This document shows positions 62,782 to 64,000 of a stretch of 64,000 bases of DNA, one piece after another. The number at the start of each line of letters is the position of its first letter. Position 1 is the first letter of the stretch. The stretch is from Flavobacteriales bacterium (GTDB lineage: Bacteria > Bacteroidota > Bacteroidia > Flavobacteriales_F > PHOS-HE28): the NCBI GenBank assembly GCA_016716605.1, contig JADJWA010000001.1, positions 620,001-684,000 of the forward strand. The letters are read 5' to 3'. The notes beneath the pieces are model-generated. The model did not search any database and was not told where the DNA came from. It saw only the letters and a list, made by a program, of their open reading frames with translations. A program made the translations under genes and the position numbers.

Positions 62782-63867
62782 ATGAGAACCGCAGAACCGC
62801 AGAACCGCAGAACCGCTTGGGCGCGTAGGCGCCTGATTCCGCTCATGGCCGCTACAGCACTCAGCGCGGCATTCCTGGGCGCTTGCCAGAAGGAGGTTGA
62901 GCCAACGGCTCCCTCACCCGCGCAGAACAACGTGGGCGCCCGCATCAAGGCTTTCATCCGCAACGCAGCAGAAGCAAGGCAAGGCACTCCCAAGGATGGC
63001 GAGGGCTTCAGCGTGGCAGATGCCGTGTGGGACATTGAAGCAGGCTTGAACTATGCCGCTGGTGATTACAGCAAAGCGTACAACGAGCTAGCCGTGGGAA
63101 GCCTGAACGTGCCTTTGCCAATGGCCAACGGGCAAAGCACCGCAGCAAGCGTTTACGCCGCATTCAACACAGCCTTGGATGCCCTAACGCCGCTCACCAC
63201 CGAAGAGCAGCACGTGGTGCTCGTTGACGTGGTGGAGCCGGAAGCCGGAGCGAGTGAGTTGCTCGTGAACTACCAAATCGGGAGCGGATACGAGAAGGTG
63301 AACAATCCGCCCAACACCACCTACACGGTCTCGCACTGGTGGGGCAATCCTGTGGGTTACAGTAATCCGTGCGATTGCACCGGCAATCTTGACCCGAACA
63401 GGCGATGCGCGAACAAGGAGATTGAGTACCGCATGAATGCAGCCAATCTCTATGGCCTGCAACCCGGAGAGTTCCTCACCGACGTTGAAACCTGGACGGT
63501 TAGGGACCAGACCACGAACACGGCCCTGAAGAGGTACTCCTACTTGGCGCCCCTGTTGGCCGGTCCAGCACCCCTGGGCGATGGCCACCGCGACACCAAG
63601 ACCTTCTACGCCCGTAGCAACAGCACGCCCACGGAACCCAATTGCCTGCCGACGGCTTCCATGCAGTTCTGGACCGGCAATGCCACCACCGGCACCTGGA
63701 GCGCCGTGATGGCCATCAGGAACCTGCACTGCCCAACGAAGCGATTCCTCTCTAGCAATTCAGAGGCACATAGTTGGTCGAGCACGGGTGGCAGCCCTCC
63801 CACGATTCACAGGCTACACCGCTGGTGGTTCACCTACGGGATTATTCAGTCCGGCTCAGGAAGCTAA
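62782..63867 (+). CDS. Putative lipoprotein with octanucleotide repeat at its start
   Basis: The ATG at 62782 opens a 361-residue protein. Its first ten or so codons are written by four tandem AGAACCGC units, giving a basic n-region (MRTAEPQNRRTAWARRR). The hydrophobic part (LIPLMAATALSAAFLGAC) ends in a lipobox, so it is a likely lipoprotein. The mature part, about 325 residues, has paired cysteines (NPCDCTGNLDPNRRC) but no family I recognise. An alternative ATG inside the hydrophobic part would lack positive charge. It is followed by another exported protein 3 bases on. Confidence 0.62.
   Translation: MRTAEPQNRRTAWARRRLIPLMAATALSAAFLGACQKEVEPTAPSPAQNNVGARIKAFIRNAAEARQGTPKDGEGFSVADAVWDIEAGLNYAAGDYSKAYNELAVGSLNVPLPMANGQSTAASVYAAFNTALDALTPLTTEEQHVVLVDVVEPEAGASELLVNYQIGSGYEKVNNPPNTTYTVSHWWGNPVGYSNPCDCTGNLDPNRRCANKEIEYRMNAANLYGLQPGEFLTDVETWTVRDQTTNTALKRYSYLAPLLAGPAPLGDGHRDTKTFYARSNSTPTEPNCLPTASMQFWTGNATTGTWSAVMAIRNLHCPTKRFLSSNSEAHSWSSTGGSPPTIHRLHRWWFTYGIIQSGSGS
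62785..62816 (+). repeat. Four tandem AGAACCGC units in the start region of a lipoprotein gene
   Basis: The four perfect 8-base units at 62785, 62793, 62801 and 62809 begin directly after the ATG. As 8 is not a multiple of 3, gain or loss of one unit would shift the reading frame. Confidence 0.85.
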
Positions 63868-63870
63868 GTC

Positions 63871-64000
63871 ATGCGCGCACTTTGCTTGGCGCTGCTTTGC
63901 TTCAGCGCTTCGCCCATTCTCTGCCAATGGCAGCTGGTCGCGAATGGCGATCAGCTGCCATCGGCGGCGTTCGATGGCTGCTCCATGTATGATGAAGGCG
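63871..64000 (+). CDS. Exported protein, truncated by window end
   Basis: The ATG at 63871, 3 bases after the preceding stop, opens MRALCLALLCFSASPILCQ, a signal peptide, followed by WQLVANGDQLPSAAFDGCSM; the frame continues past base 64000. The start WQLVANGDQLPS recalls secreted Bacteroidota propeller proteins, but too little is present to name it. Confidence 0.6.
   Translation, partial: MRALCLALLCFSASPILCQWQLVANGDQLPSAAFDGCSMYDEG

Noticed and set aside
1..64000. rRNA, tRNA, integrase, transposase or prophage genes.
   Set aside because: None could be recognised on either strand; the M15-like peptidase at 39199 resembles endolysins but has no phage genes around it.

Overview
The window comes from a high-GC member of the Bacteroidota, most likely a Flavobacteriales-type environmental lineage; this is inferred from gene content, and no rRNA or tRNA is present to fix the taxonomy. 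The evidence is a set of secreted proteins ending in type IX secretion (T9SS) type A sorting domains, TTG/TAnnTTTG-type promoters, long-form ispG, S46 and S9 dipeptidyl peptidases, DUF5606, DUF6438 and a GDYXXLXY protein. Coding density is high: no stretch longer than 300 bases lacks a gene. The largest gaps are 49989-50260, which carries a paired G-tract motif, and 62526-62781, which holds a short acidic/basic ORF.

Layout. 1-20.2 kb is a secretome region: a 5'-truncated beta-helix surface protein, a propeller-like secreted protein, a DPP-IV-type S9 peptidase, a cupredoxin, an M28 peptidase, a five-heme cytochrome c, a metzincin/beta-helix protein and two tandem paralogous Delta-60-repeat propellers. 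The propellers are separated by a decayed copy of the 3' end of the metzincin gene. All except the S9 peptidase end in T9SS-like sorting domains. 20.2-35.9 kb is mostly housekeeping: an EI24-like membrane protein, the GDYXXLXY/DUF2157 pair, a DPP7-like S46 peptidase, a DUF6438 lipoprotein, yidC, sucB, sucA, small hypotheticals and another T9SS cargo. 35.9-36.8 kb is a TIGR01777 epimerase.

36.9-50.1 kb is the most unusual part. A degenerate sensor kinase and two LuxR-type response regulators are followed by an M15-like peptidase. Facing them is a compact nine-gene minus-strand cluster: a hypothetical protein, a membrane protein, an amidohydrolase, an exported protein, a papain-like peptidase without a signal peptide, a small exported protein, a calcineurin-like phosphoesterase with membrane segments, a multi-pass membrane protein and an OmpA protein with five Cys-rich repeats. 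A motif reading GAAAAYRACCCCC toward the gene lies upstream of all three transcription units (36925, 39100 and a pair at 50074/50095). This suggests one regulon controlled by the local regulators.

50.2-64 kb is again largely housekeeping: an M23 peptidase, an NAD(P)-binding protein, a membrane protein with a winged-helix regulator, a CpcT-like protein, ispG, an EamA transporter, a frameshifted coiled-coil protein, DUF502, MmcQ/YjbR, a cyclase-family hydrolase, hemW, a sensor histidine kinase, a lipoprotein whose start carries an octanucleotide repeat, and a gene cut by the window end. Several intergenic regions carry palindromic simple-sequence repeats. All assignments rest on reading motifs by eye; no database search was run.
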